Assembly: GCA_964630785.1 (NCBI GenBank)
Contig: CAZVZG010000010.1
Location: forward strand, 1-64,000
Direction: 5' to 3'
DNA from: JADLCX01 sp964630785
GTDB lineage: Bacteria > Planctomycetota > Phycisphaerae > Phycisphaerales > UBA1924
Length of the DNA: 64,000 nucleotides
The notes under the pieces are model-generated. The model did no database searches. It worked only from the letters and a program-made list of their open reading frames with translations, and had not been told where the DNA came from. This document shows positions 34,386 to 43,052 of this stretch, piece after piece (positions within the stretch are counted from its first letter, which is position 1; every line of letters starts with the position of its first letter). The translations under genes and the position numbers were made by a program.

Positions 34386-37300
34386 GTGATTCCCGAACTC
34401 CCGGAGTCCACCTTGCTTCAACGCGCCCGCCGGTCTGTCCGAATCTGCGTCCTTCTGCTCGCGACGGGCTCTCCAGCCGCGCTCGCCGACATCACGCCGC
34501 ACGCGGGCATGCTGCGCCAGCCGGCGGTGAGCGAATCGAAGATCGCGTTCATCTACGCCAACCAGGTCTGGACCGTGCCGCGCTCGGGTGGAACGGCCAG
34601 CCCCGTGGCCGCGCCGCCCGTGCGCCCGCTGCTGCCCAGGTTCAGCCCCGACGGCAAGACGATCGCCTTCACGGCCAACTACGACGGCGACCTGGACATC
34701 TACACCGTCCCGAGCGCGGGCGGCCCGCTCACGCGCGTCACCCACCACCCCACGGAAGAGGTCCTCTGCGGCTGGCGCGACGCCGACCACGTCCTGTTCT
34801 TTGCGCGGAGCATGACCGACAGCGGTCCCGGCCGGATCACACGGCTGTACAGCGTCGCCGCGACCGGCGGCCTGCCCGAGAAGCTGCCCATGCCCTACTC
34901 GGGCTTCGGCGCCGTGAGCCACGACGGCAAGACGGTCGCGTTCTCGCCCCTCTCGACCGACGAGCGCACGTGGCGGCGTTACCGCGGGGGCATGGCCCCC
35001 GACCTGTGGACGATGGACCTCGCCACGGGCGCGAGCAAGCGCATCACCGACTGGGAGGGGACCGACACGCTCCCGATGTGGGGCTACAACCGCGCCTCCT
35101 CGGTCATCTATTACGTCTCGGACAACGGCCCCGAGCACCGGCTGAACATCTGGTCGTACGACACCGCCACCGGCACGCGCGAGCAGGTGACCCATTTCAC
35201 CGACGCCGAGGTGCGCTACCCGTCGATCGGCCCCGGCCCGACCGACGTCAAGGGCAAGGGCGAGATCGTCTTCCAGCTCGACGCGAAACTGATGCTGCTC
35301 GACCTGGACTCGAAGGAGTCGCGGGCCGTGAGCGTAGCAATCCCGGGCGCCCGCCCGCGCCTGCGCCCGCACCTCGAGGACGCGTCGAGCCTGATTACCC
35401 GGGCCGACCTCTCGCCCAGCGCCAAGCGCGTGCTGTTCACCGGACGCGGCGACCTCTGGTCGGTCCCGGCCAAGGAAGGCCCCACGCGCGACCTCACCCG
35501 CACCGACGGCGTCTTCGAGCGCGACGGGGCGTGGAGCCCCGACGGGCGGTGGGTGGCCTACCTGTCCGACCAGAGCGGCGAGTACGAGCTGTGGCTCCGC
35601 CCGTCCGACGCCCGCGAGCCGGAGAAGAAGCCCGTGCTCGGACGCGAACCGATCGGCGCGGGCGAGTCGGACCCGGACGCCGCGACCGACGAGCTGCCCG
35701 TCGAGCCGTGCAAGCTCACCTCGCTCGGCGAGGGCTTCCGCTACGACCCGACGTGGTCGCCCGATTCCCGCCACGTCGCCATGACGGACAAGGCGGGGCG
35801 TGTCATGATCGTGGACCTGACGTTCGATCCCGACGGCGACCGGGTCGCGTCGTCGGTGACCAGGGAGGTCGACACCGACCCGTGGGCCGAGCAGGCCGAA
35901 CTTTCGTGGTCGCACGATTCGAGCTGGCTCGCCTACATCCGCAAGGACGAGGGCAACCAGAACGGCTGTGTCTGGCTGTACAAGCTCGCGACCGGCGTCA
36001 AGACGCGCGTGACCGCGCCCTACTTCTCGGCCAGTTCGCCCGCGTTCGATCGCAAGGGCGAGTTCTTCTACTACGTCGCGTCGAGCGACTACTCGTCACC
36101 GATGTACGCCGACAACGACACGTCCTTCATCTACGCCGGCACACAGCAGCTCATGATGGTGCCGCTTCGCAAGGACGTGAAGAGCCCGTTCGCCCCGCGC
36201 AGCGACGAGGAGGAGATCAAGACGGGCCCGGAGAAGAAGAAGGACGGCGAGGGCAAGCACCGTCGTCGTCCGCCCGAGGAGGCCCGCCCGGCCGACAAGC
36301 CCGCCGAACCTCCACCCGGCGACAAGAAGGGCCCCGGCAAGAAGGACGGCCCGCCCCGCTTCGGCGAGGTTGGGCTGGACGGCGTGACCGGCGCCCCCGC
36401 CGTCGCGGCCGCGGAGGTCGGGCGGTTCGTGCTCGCCGTGCCCGTCGAGGCCGCGCCCACGGACAAGTCGATGGTCATCGATCTGACCGGCTTCGAGACC
36501 CGCGCGATCGAGCTGCCGATCGACTCGGGGCGCATATCCAACGTCGAGGTGAGCGAGGACGGCAAGGTGCTGTTCGTGCGCCGGGGATTCGGCGACGATG
36601 GCGGCTCGTCGATCAAGATCTTCGATCCCCGCGATGACAAGCACGAGGAGCAGACCGTCGCCGACGGTGCGGGCGGCTTCACCATGTCCGCCAACGGGCG
36701 CAAGGTGCTCGCGGGCCGTCGCGGCCGGTGGCAGGTCCTCGACCCCGTGCCCGGCGGCGGGCGTGCGCAGGACGTCGCCACGGACGGGATGCGGGCGTCC
36801 ATCCAGCCCCGCGACGAGTGGGCCCAGATCTTCTCCGACGCGTGGCGCCTCCAGCGTGACTTCTTCTACGTGCCCAACATGCACGGCGTGGATTGGCCGG
36901 CGATCCGAAAGCAGTACGGCGCGATGATCGACGACGCCGCCAGCCGCGAGGACGTGCAGTACATCATCGCCGAGATGATCAGCCAGCTCAACATCGGCCA
37001 CGCGTACGTGGGCGCGCCGGGCGACGTCGAGCACGGGCCCTCGGTCGGCGTGGGGCTCCTGGGCTGCGACTTCGAGCTTGGGCGCGACTCGGTCAGCGGC
37101 GGCACAGCCTACCAGTTCAAGACCATCTACCGCGGCGGGCCGTGGGACGCCGAGGCCCGCGGGCCGCTGGCTGCCTCCGAGCCGGAAAACCAGCGCGTCG
37201 TCGAGGGCGAGTACCTGCTCGCCGTCAACGGCATCCCGCTCGACACTTCCGAAGACCCGTGGGCCGCGTTCATCGGGCTGGCGGGCAAGCCCACCGTGCT

Positions 37301-38072
37301 CACCGTCAACGTGTCGGCGGTGCAGGACGGGCGCGAGCGCGAGGTGCTGGTGGTCCCCGTCGCGAGCGATCAGGACCTCCGCTACCGGGCCTGGGTCGAG
37401 GCCAACCGCGCGTACATCGACCGCGTGACCGAGGGCAAGGTCGGCTACATCTACGTTCCCAACACCGGGACCGAGGGCCAGAACGAGCTCTTCCGCCAGT
37501 TTTTCGCCCAGCGTGATCGGGCCGCGCTCATCATCGACGACCGTTGGAACGGCGGCGGCCAGATCCCGACGCGCTTCATCGAGCTGCTCAACCGCCCCGT
37601 CACCAACTACTGGGCCCGGCGCGACGGCAAGGACTGGACCTGGCCCCCCGACAGCCACCAGGGCCCCATGTGCATGCTCATCAACGGTCAGGCCGGCAGC
37701 GGCGGCGACATGTTCCCGTGGCTGTTCAAGGACATGAAACTCGGCAAACTAATCGGCATGAGGACCTGGGGCGGCCTGGTGGGCATTTCGGGCAACCCCG
37801 GCTTCATCGACGGCGGGACGATGACGGTTCCGACTTTCGGCTTCTACAAGAAGAACGGGACCTGGGGGATCGAGGGCCACGGCGTCGACCCCGACATCGA
37901 GGTCATCGACGACCCCGGGCAGATGCTCGACAACAGCCCGGAGAGCGACCCGCAGCTCGCCGCGGCCGTCAAGCAAATGCAGGAAGAGGTGGCCGCCCAC
38001 CCATACACACCGCCGCACCGCCCGCCCGCTCCGGACCGGCGCGGGATGGGCATCCCGGAGAAGGACCGGTAG
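34386..38072 (+). CDS. Tricorn-type S41 protease, exported
   Basis: A 1228-residue homologue of tricorn, a protease that trims peptides made upstream by other proteases. After a signal peptide (VCLLL-type segment ending PAALADITPHAG) come WD-like propeller repeats (for example FSPDGKTIAFTANYDGDLDI), a charged Lys/Pro linker at about 611-660, a C1 domain, a PDZ domain near 870-960, and the S41 core. Likely catalytic residues are His in QLNIGHAYVG and Ser1105 in NGQAGSGGDMFPW. The exported location differs from cytosolic archaeal tricorn. A GTG start is used; the next gene begins five bases after its stop. Confidence 0.9.
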   Translation: MIPELPESTLLQRARRSVRICVLLLATGSPAALADITPHAGMLRQPAVSESKIAFIYANQVWTVPRSGGTASPVAAPPVRPLLPRFSPDGKTIAFTANYDGDLDIYTVPSAGGPLTRVTHHPTEEVLCGWRDADHVLFFARSMTDSGPGRITRLYSVAATGGLPEKLPMPYSGFGAVSHDGKTVAFSPLSTDERTWRRYRGGMAPDLWTMDLATGASKRITDWEGTDTLPMWGYNRASSVIYYVSDNGPEHRLNIWSYDTATGTREQVTHFTDAEVRYPSIGPGPTDVKGKGEIVFQLDAKLMLLDLDSKESRAVSVAIPGARPRLRPHLEDASSLITRADLSPSAKRVLFTGRGDLWSVPAKEGPTRDLTRTDGVFERDGAWSPDGRWVAYLSDQSGEYELWLRPSDAREPEKKPVLGREPIGAGESDPDAATDELPVEPCKLTSLGEGFRYDPTWSPDSRHVAMTDKAGRVMIVDLTFDPDGDRVASSVTREVDTDPWAEQAELSWSHDSSWLAYIRKDEGNQNGCVWLYKLATGVKTRVTAPYFSASSPAFDRKGEFFYYVASSDYSSPMYADNDTSFIYAGTQQLMMVPLRKDVKSPFAPRSDEEEIKTGPEKKKDGEGKHRRRPPEEARPADKPAEPPPGDKKGPGKKDGPPRFGEVGLDGVTGAPAVAAAEVGRFVLAVPVEAAPTDKSMVIDLTGFETRAIELPIDSGRISNVEVSEDGKVLFVRRGFGDDGGSSIKIFDPRDDKHEEQTVADGAGGFTMSANGRKVLAGRRGRWQVLDPVPGGGRAQDVATDGMRASIQPRDEWAQIFSDAWRLQRDFFYVPNMHGVDWPAIRKQYGAMIDDAASREDVQYIIAEMISQLNIGHAYVGAPGDVEHGPSVGVGLLGCDFELGRDSVSGGTAYQFKTIYRGGPWDAEARGPLAASEPENQRVVEGEYLLAVNGIPLDTSEDPWAAFIGLAGKPTVLTVNVSAVQDGREREVLVVPVASDQDLRYRAWVEANRAYIDRVTEGKVGYIYVPNTGTEGQNELFRQFFAQRDRAALIIDDRWNGGGQIPTRFIELLNRPVTNYWARRDGKDWTWPPDSHQGPMCMLINGQAGSGGDMFPWLFKDMKLGKLIGMRTWGGLVGISGNPGFIDGGTMTVPTFGFYKKNGTWGIEGHGVDPDIEVIDDPGQMLDNSPESDPQLAAAVKQMQEEVAAHPYTPPHRPPAPDRRGMGIPEKDR

Positions 38073-38077
38073 CGACC

Positions 38078-38716
38078 GTGGACCACGCCGACGACGACAA
38101 GCGCGCGCTCCGACGCGCGGCCAAGGCCGCGTTGGCGGCCGTGGGCGAGGACTCGTGGCGGGCGTGGTGTGCGCCGCTGAGCGCGCGTCTTCTCGGTCTG
38201 GACGCCGTGCGGTCGAGCGCGTGCGTGCTGGCGTTTGTCGGTCTTCCCGCTTGGCGCGAGGCAGACACCGAGCCGATGGGCCGCTCGCTCCTGGCGGAGG
38301 GAAAGCGGCTGGCTCTGCCGGTCACCAACTGGGCGTCGCTGGTCCGGGGCGTGAACCTCCCGGACGCGATCGTGGCTTCGTGGATTACCGATTGGGACCG
38401 CGACGTGGCGGCCGATCCGGCGTCCGTCATGGGCGGCACGATGCGCGGGCCGCGGGCCGGCCTGCCCGCGGCACGTCCGGAGGACGTGGACCTGGCCATC
38501 GTCCCCGGCCTGGCGTTCGACGAACGCGGAGGTCGCCTTGGGCGCGGCGCGGGGTTCTACGACCGCGTGCTGGAGCGGCTCCGGCCCTCGGCGTGGGTGA
38601 TCGCGCCGGCGTTCGAGTGTCAGATCGTGGCCGCCGTGCCGATGGATGCGCACGACCGGCGCGTGCACGCGATCGTGACCGAACGCCGGGTGATCGAGGT
38701 CTCGCGACCAGCGTAG
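38078..38716 (+). CDS. 5-formyltetrahydrofolate cyclo-ligase
   Basis: Converts 5-formyl-THF to 5,10-methenyl-THF with ATP. The substrate/ATP motif GGRLGRGAGFYDRVL and the earlier LAIVPGLAFDERGG are characteristic; the usual GGGYYDR is altered to GAGFYDR. The N-terminal KRALRRAAKAAL matches the basic ATP-binding helix. It is 212 residues with a GTG start five bases after the tricorn stop, so the two are translationally linked although their functions are unrelated. It converges on marR. Confidence 0.85.
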   Translation: MDHADDDKRALRRAAKAALAAVGEDSWRAWCAPLSARLLGLDAVRSSACVLAFVGLPAWREADTEPMGRSLLAEGKRLALPVTNWASLVRGVNLPDAIVASWITDWDRDVAADPASVMGGTMRGPRAGLPAARPEDVDLAIVPGLAFDERGGRLGRGAGFYDRVLERLRPSAWVIAPAFECQIVAAVPMDAHDRRVHAIVTERRVIEVSRPA

Positions 38717-38727
38717 CCGCACCGCGC

Positions 38728-39231
38728 TCAGGGCTCCGGATCGACGTTCCGGCGCGCCTTCACCAGCAATCGGCTGAGTTCTTCGAGGTCCTTGCGCCCG
38801 AGGTGGCCGAGCTGCGACTCATGAAGCTCGCGCAAAGGCTTGTCGAGCCGGGCCAGCAGGTCCAGGCCCGCCTTGGTGATCTTGACCATCACCACCCGCC
38901 GGTCCTCCTCGATCCGGCAGCGCTCGGCCAGCCCCGCCTCGACGAGCCGATCGACCAGGCGCGTCACGTCCGGAACATTCGTGACCAGCTGCTTGCCGAT
39001 CGTCTGGCTGGGGATGCCCGAACCCGGGCCGGCCTTTTGGTGGCCGCGCAGGATGCGGAGGGCGTTGTACGTCGCCCCGCTGAGCCCGTGCGATCGGAAG
39101 AGCCGCTCGAACTCGGTGCTCAGGCACGCCGAGGTGCGCAGGATGTTGAGGAACGCTTCCTGCTCGGGCGAATCGAACGGATGTCGCTTGCCGATCTCGT
39201 GGGCCAGCGACGATGCGGGCTTGGTGGCCAT
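38728..39231 (-). CDS. MarR-family transcriptional regulator
   Basis: A 167-residue winged-helix repressor. The DNA-binding region reads GLSGATYNALRILRG, IGKQLVTNVPDVTRLVDRLVEAGL and the wing CRIEEDRRVVMVKIT, close to the MarR consensus. Such proteins often sense phenolics or oxidants. A minus-strand TACACT is five bases before ATG 39231, and the motif GTTGTTGAGACGA lies just beyond, a possible self-regulatory operator also seen near pirin. It is divergent from dinB, so it may also affect translesion polymerase expression. Confidence 0.9.
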   Translation of the reverse strand: MATKPASSLAHEIGKRHPFDSPEQEAFLNILRTSACLSTEFERLFRSHGLSGATYNALRILRGHQKAGPGSGIPSQTIGKQLVTNVPDVTRLVDRLVEAGLAERCRIEEDRRVVMVKITKAGLDLLARLDKPLRELHESQLGHLGRKDLEELSRLLVKARRNVDPEP

Positions 39232-39236
39232 GCCCG

Positions 39237-39242
39237 AGTGTA
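39237..39242 (-). promoter_or_regulatory. Probable -10 element of marR
   Basis: Reads TACACT on the minus strand, five bases before ATG 39231. Confidence 0.55.
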
Positions 39243-39247
39243 GGATG

Positions 39248-39260
39248 GTTGTTGAGACGA
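39248..39260. promoter_or_regulatory. Candidate MarR operator GTTGTTGAGACGA
   Basis: Overlaps the expected spacer/-35 region of the marR promoter and matches the pirin upstream motif at 24238-24250 in 11 of 13 bases. Confidence 0.35.
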
Positions 39261-39335
39261 ATGTTGGAAAAACCGTGCCACGGGCTTTCGACGGTGTATG
39301 ACGCATTCCGGCAACCGCGCGCATCGCGCCACGGA

Positions 39336-39341
39336 TAAGCT
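39336..39341 (+). promoter_or_regulatory. Probable -10 element of dinB
   Basis: TAAGCT lies seven bases before GTG 39349, which begins a protein with the usual Pol IV N-terminus. This argues for GTG 39349 over ATG 39298. Confidence 0.45.
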
Positions 39342-39348
39342 GCGCCCC

Positions 39349-40554
39349 GTGCTCGCCGACCCCACCCCCCGCACTATCCTCCACGTCGACATGGACGCGT
39401 TCTACGCCGCCGTGGAGCAGCGCGACGACCCGTCGTTGCGAGGCCTGCCGATCCTTGTCGGCGGGCGGGGCAAGCGCGGCGTGGTGATGACCGCCAGTTA
39501 CGAGGCCCGCGTCTTCGGCTGCCGCAGCGCGATGCCGACTACTCAGGCCCTGCGCTTGTGCCCGCACGCCGTGGTGGTGCCGATGCGGATGGAGGCGTAC
39601 GTGGCCGCGTCGCGGATGGTGCGTGAAATCCTCGAGACCTTCAGCCCCGACATCGAGCCGATCAGCATCGACGAGGCGTACGTGGACCTCACGCATGTTC
39701 CGCCGTGGAGGGAGCGCGGCGTCGAAGCCGGGCGGAAAATCAAGGCCGCGATCCGCAAGCGCACGCACCTGACCGCCTCCGTCGGTGTCTCGGTCAACAA
39801 GTTCCTGGCCAAGGTCGCGAGCGACTCGTGCAAGCCCGACGGCCTGAAAGAACTCACCGCGGAAGCCGCCGCGGGCGCGCTCGCGCCGATGAGCATCGCC
39901 GTGCTCTGGGGCGTCGGCCCCAAGACCGCCGCGCGGCTGGAACGCCTCGGCGTCCGCACCGTCGCCGACCTGTTCAGCGCCCACGAACCGACGCTCGCCG
40001 CCGAGTTCGGCGCCGACACGATCACCCATTGGAAGCGGATGGCCGTCGGCGCCGACGATCGCGCCATCCATGTTGATCGCGCCAACAAGAGCATCGGCAA
40101 GGAGCGGACCTTCGGCGACGACATCGCCGACGCCGGGCGCCTGCGGGCGGTCCTGCTCGATGAGGTGGAGCAGGCCGCGCGATTGCTCCGGGCCGATCGC
40201 CTGCTCTGCTCCACGGTGGTGGTCAAACTCCGCCGGCCCGACTTCCGCACGTTCACCCGCTCGCGCACGCTCGACATGGCCACCGACCGCACGGCGGAGC
40301 TGTGGGAGGCGGCGCGGGCCCTGTTCGACGAGTTCAACGCCGCCCATCCCGGGCCGCTCCGCCTGCTCGGCGTGAGCCTGCAAGGGCTGACCGATCAGGC
40401 CCAGTCCGAGCTCTTCCGCCCGCCGGATCGGGCCCGGGCCGAAAAAATCGACGCCGCCACCGACGCGATCGCGGCCAAGTTCGGCCGCCGGGCGATCCGG
40501 CGCGCCGGCGGCATGGACGAGACCGACCGCACGCGACGGGTGGACGGAGGGTGA
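39349..40554 (+). CDS. dinB: DNA polymerase IV
   Basis: A Y-family translesion polymerase. The catalytic motifs are ILHVDMDAFYAAVEQ and ISIDEAYVDLT, with VMTASYEARVFGCRSAMP of the fingers and SVGVSVNKFLAKVASD of the palm, then a helix-hairpin-helix thumb (LWGVGPKTAARLERLGV) and a little-finger domain. The protein is 401 residues from GTG 39349; a longer form from ATG 39298 would add 17 residues with no family match. It is divergent from marR. The C-terminal tail lacks a clear clamp-binding motif. Confidence 0.93.
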   Translation: MLADPTPRTILHVDMDAFYAAVEQRDDPSLRGLPILVGGRGKRGVVMTASYEARVFGCRSAMPTTQALRLCPHAVVVPMRMEAYVAASRMVREILETFSPDIEPISIDEAYVDLTHVPPWRERGVEAGRKIKAAIRKRTHLTASVGVSVNKFLAKVASDSCKPDGLKELTAEAAAGALAPMSIAVLWGVGPKTAARLERLGVRTVADLFSAHEPTLAAEFGADTITHWKRMAVGADDRAIHVDRANKSIGKERTFGDDIADAGRLRAVLLDEVEQAARLLRADRLLCSTVVVKLRRPDFRTFTRSRTLDMATDRTAELWEAARALFDEFNAAHPGPLRLLGVSLQGLTDQAQSELFRPPDRARAEKIDAATDAIAAKFGRRAIRRAGGMDETDRTRRVDGG

Positions 40555-40626
40555 CGGCGCCCCCCCCCTCCCCCCTCCCCCGAGGGGCGCCCGACCGATC
40601 ATGCCGCGACCGAACGGGATCAGACC

Positions 40627-41457
40627 TCACACCGCGACCGTCGCCCGCCCGAACGCCGGCGACTCGCCCGGCGTGGGCACGCCGCCCATCTCCGTGCGGT
40701 CGGTGATGAGCGTGCCCGCGTTCGAGTTGATCGCGGCGACGTGGACCCGCTGGGTGCGCCGCGCGGCAAACTCAACCGCCTTGGCCTGCACCAGCCCGGG
40801 CGCGACCGCGCCGACCTCGCTCCAGGCGATCGCGCGGTAGCGTCGCGGCGATGGGCCGCGCCGGCCGGGATCGCGCTCGAACACGCCGTCCACGTCCTTG
40901 AGCAGGCGCACGTCCGCGTCGAGCGCGTCGGCGACGAACACCGCCGTCAGATCGCTCCCGCCCCGCCCGAGCAGCACGGGCTGGTACCGATCGTCCACCG
41001 CCTCAAAGCCGGGCAGCACCACGACGGGGGCACGCTCGAGCGCGCGCCGGATCACGGGCGCGTGCACCGCGATGGGCTCGGCGTCGTGCGGGTCGCCCAT
41101 CGCCACGAAACTGACTTCGCGTGCCGTGAGCGGCGTGTATTCGAGGCCGGTCTCATCGAGCGCGATGCCCAGCAGGGCCGCGGCCTGGTGCTCGCCCGTG
41201 GCGACGAGGCGAGCGAACGCCGCGCCCGTCGGCTTGGGCGTGATGCGTTTGGCGTCGGCGATGAGCGCGTCGGTCACGCCCCACAGGGCCGAGACCACGG
41301 CGACGACGCGCCGGCCGCGACGGACCTCTCGCTGGACCTCGTTCACGGCCGACCAGACCTCCTGCTCGTGCGTGAGCACGGAGGACCCGAACTTGAGAAC
41401 GATCGTGGGAGAGTACGGGAGCGATGCGGGGGTATTGGAAGCGGTGCTGTTCGTCAT
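40627..41457 (-). CDS. Aspartokinase-like amino acid kinase without ACT domain
   Basis: A 276-residue amino-acid-kinase-fold protein. The opening TIVLKFGSSVLTHEQEVW, the later VVLPGFEAVD, LLGRGGSDLTAVFVADAL and LLKDVDGVFERDP match the catalytic domain of aspartate kinase. The protein ends shortly after the catalytic domain, without the ACT repeats used for lysine or threonine feedback, so it may be unregulated or depend on another subunit. ATG 41457 has GAGG upstream. The 240-527 bases upstream carry a possible small gene and hairpin. Glutamate or carbamate kinase is less likely given the GGSDLTA motif. Confidence 0.75.
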   Translation of the reverse strand: MTNSTASNTPASLPYSPTIVLKFGSSVLTHEQEVWSAVNEVQREVRRGRRVVAVVSALWGVTDALIADAKRITPKPTGAAFARLVATGEHQAAALLGIALDETGLEYTPLTAREVSFVAMGDPHDAEPIAVHAPVIRRALERAPVVVLPGFEAVDDRYQPVLLGRGGSDLTAVFVADALDADVRLLKDVDGVFERDPGRRGPSPRRYRAIAWSEVGAVAPGLVQAKAVEFAARRTQRVHVAAINSNAGTLITDRTEMGGVPTPGESPAFGRATVAV

Positions 41458-41621
41458 GGTCGGACCTCTGGAAGGCGATGCAAGTTGTGCGCGTGAAACT
41501 CGGGGATGAACACGGTGCGGAAGCAAGGCGATCGCGCACCCGCCGCGCGGCGGGCCGTGGTTGCTGTGAGTTGGCCGGAATGAAGCAGCGGCGAGGTCGG
41601 TCAAGACGCCTCAAAACGACA

Positions 41622-41664
41622 AGCACCACCGTTCATGGGCCGTTGTTGCCCGGACGGTGGTGCT
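41622..41664 (-). terminator. Hairpin between a possible small gene and the aspartokinase-like gene
   Basis: AGCACCACCGT and ACGGTGGTGCT form an 11-bp perfect stem with an inner GGGC/GCCC stem; on the minus strand it is followed by TGTCGTTTT. It lies 34 bases after the stop of the small frame at 41698-41814 and 165 bases before the kinase start, so it could be a terminator or attenuator. Confidence 0.6.
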
Positions 41665-41697
41665 GGCTGAGGTCGCCCGCGTGTTCAGGGGTTTGGG

Positions 41698-41814
41698 TCA
41701 GTCCCCCGAAGTCTTCCCGCCGTCCGGGCTGAGTTTCTGCATGACGCGAATAGCACGCTGGCACTGGCCGTGCCGGCGGTCGCGCTTGCAGAGTTTGCTC
41801 GGAAGGAGGGCCAT
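41698..41814 (-). CDS. Possible 38-residue basic peptide, leaderless
   Basis: An ATG eight bases after a very good promoter opens a 38-codon frame: MALLPSKLCKRDRRHGQCQR, then AIRVMQKLSPDGGKTSGD. About 80% of its codons end in G or C, as real genes here do, and a terminator-like hairpin follows 34 bases after the stop. I recognise no homologue. It could be an independent small protein with two cysteines and many basic residues, or a leader peptide controlling the downstream aspartokinase-like gene. Promoter, frame and hairpin together make a neat unit, but coding is unproven. Confidence 0.4.
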   Translation of the reverse strand: MALLPSKLCKRDRRHGQCQRAIRVMQKLSPDGGKTSGD

Positions 41815-41822
41815 CGACAATG

Positions 41823-41850
41823 AAGATACCGGCTAATGGCGGCGAGTCAA
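41823..41850 (-). promoter_or_regulatory. Strong sigma70-type promoter upstream of the aspartokinase-like gene
   Basis: On the minus strand TTGACT (41850-41845), a 16-base spacer and TATCTT (41828-41823). Transcription should begin at or next to the ATG at 41814. Confidence 0.65.
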
Positions 41851-41984
41851 GGGAACACGCACAGAATTTGTAGTGGCCTCTACCGTGTCGAATCCCGCCG
41901 CTCCATTTGCGGCTCTGCCGCTTTGCCACTCTGCGGCTCTCCGGATTTGCCGCCTTTGCCGCTTTGCCCCATTTGCCGCTTTAC

Positions 41985-42983
41985 TCACCCCAGCCCCATC
42001 GCCTCGCACATCATCTTCCCCATGTCCGCCGGCGAGAGCGCCACCTTGGCCCCCGCGCCCCGCAGAGCCGCGATCTTCGCGTCGGCCGTGTCGTCGGCCC
42101 CGCCGATGATCGCCCCCGCGTGGCCCATGCGCTTGCCCTTGGGCGCCGTGCGCCCGGCGATGAACGCCGCGACGGGCTTCTTGACGTGCCTCTTCACATA
42201 CTCCGCGGCCATGATCTCGTCGGTCCCGCCGATCTCGCCGATCATGAGGATGCCGTGCGTGGCCGGGTCGTTCTCGAACATCTCGATCACGTCGATGTGG
42301 CTCAGGCCGCGAACGGGGTCGCCGCCGATGCCTACGCACGTGCTCTGCCCCAGGCCGCGTTGGCTGGTCTGCCACACGGCCTCGTAGGTGAGCGTGCCCG
42401 AGCGGCTGACGATGCCCACGCTCTTGCCGGCTTTGGCCTCGCTCACGTGCGTGTGGATGTAGCCGGGCATGATGCCGATCTTGCAACCGCCACCGCCACT
42501 CTTGCCCGACGTATACGGATCGCCCGCGCTCGTTCCGCCGCCGGTCTTGCGTCCCGGCGTGATCACGCCCGGGCAGTTGGGCCCGACCAGCACGAACCGC
42601 TCACCCGCCGCCCGCGTCGAGTTCATCTCGTCGAGCACGGCACGGGCCTTGACCATGTCGTTGACCGGGATGCCCTCGGTGATGCAGCAGATCACGCGGA
42701 TGCCGGCGTCCGCGGCCTCGAGAATGGCGTCGGCCGCGAACGCGGGCGGGACAAAGATCATCGTCGCGTTCGCGCCTGTGGCCCTCACCGCCTGTTGCAC
42801 CGTGTCAAATATCGGGACGGTGCACCCCGCGTCGATCTCGAACTTCTGCCCGCCCTTGCCGGGTGTCACCCCGCCGACCAGGTCGGTCCCGTAGAGAGCG
42901 CAGCCCTTGGCGTGGGCGCTGCCCGAAGAGCCCGTGATGCCCTGACAGATGACCTTCGTGGACGCGTCGATAAGGATGGACAT
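41985..42983 (-). CDS. sucD: Succinyl-CoA ligase alpha subunit
   Basis: Part of the TCA-cycle enzyme that makes ATP or GTP from succinyl-CoA. It has IDASTKVICQGITGSSGSAH for CoA binding, VGPNCPGVITPG, the IGIMPGYIHTH motif, VGIVSRSGTLTYEAV and the phosphohistidine in GHAGAIIGG. A Gly/Ser-rich insert of about 20 residues (TGGGTSAGDPYTSGKSGGGG) splits the normally tight GVITPG-xx-KIGIMPG link, making 332 residues instead of about 290. The ATG at 42983 is nine bases from a minus-strand TACACT. sucC is not adjacent. Confidence 0.94.
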   Translation of the reverse strand: MSILIDASTKVICQGITGSSGSAHAKGCALYGTDLVGGVTPGKGGQKFEIDAGCTVPIFDTVQQAVRATGANATMIFVPPAFAADAILEAADAGIRVICCITEGIPVNDMVKARAVLDEMNSTRAAGERFVLVGPNCPGVITPGRKTGGGTSAGDPYTSGKSGGGGCKIGIMPGYIHTHVSEAKAGKSVGIVSRSGTLTYEAVWQTSQRGLGQSTCVGIGGDPVRGLSHIDVIEMFENDPATHGILMIGEIGGTDEIMAAEYVKRHVKKPVAAFIAGRTAPKGKRMGHAGAIIGGADDTADAKIAALRGAGAKVALSPADMGKMMCEAMGLG

Positions 42984-42992
42984 GGGACCGCC

Positions 42993-42998
42993 AGTGTA
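42993..42998 (-). promoter_or_regulatory. Probable -10 element of sucD
   Basis: Reads TACACT on the minus strand, nine bases before ATG 42983; confirms the start well inside a much longer open frame. Confidence 0.55.
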
Positions 42999-43024
42999 GG
43001 GCCAAACAAGCCCCGTTTCGCCCA

Positions 43025-43052
43025 CAGAGAGCCCCGAGCGCAAGCTCGGGCG
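43025..43052. repeat. GCAA-loop palindromic repeat, copy A
   Basis: CCCGAGC (43033-43039), loop GCAA, GCTCGGG (43044-43050), preceded by CAGAGAGC. The 28-base block is identical to copy B at 44984-45010; copy C at 45135-45154 is a diverged form. Confidence 0.85.

Noticed and set aside
41633..41929. Classical threonine-codon leader peptide at the aspartokinase-like gene
   Set aside because: ACC and ACA/ACG codons occur in one frame inside the hairpin, but that frame has no ATG and an in-frame stop just upstream, so a thrL-like attenuator is not supported.
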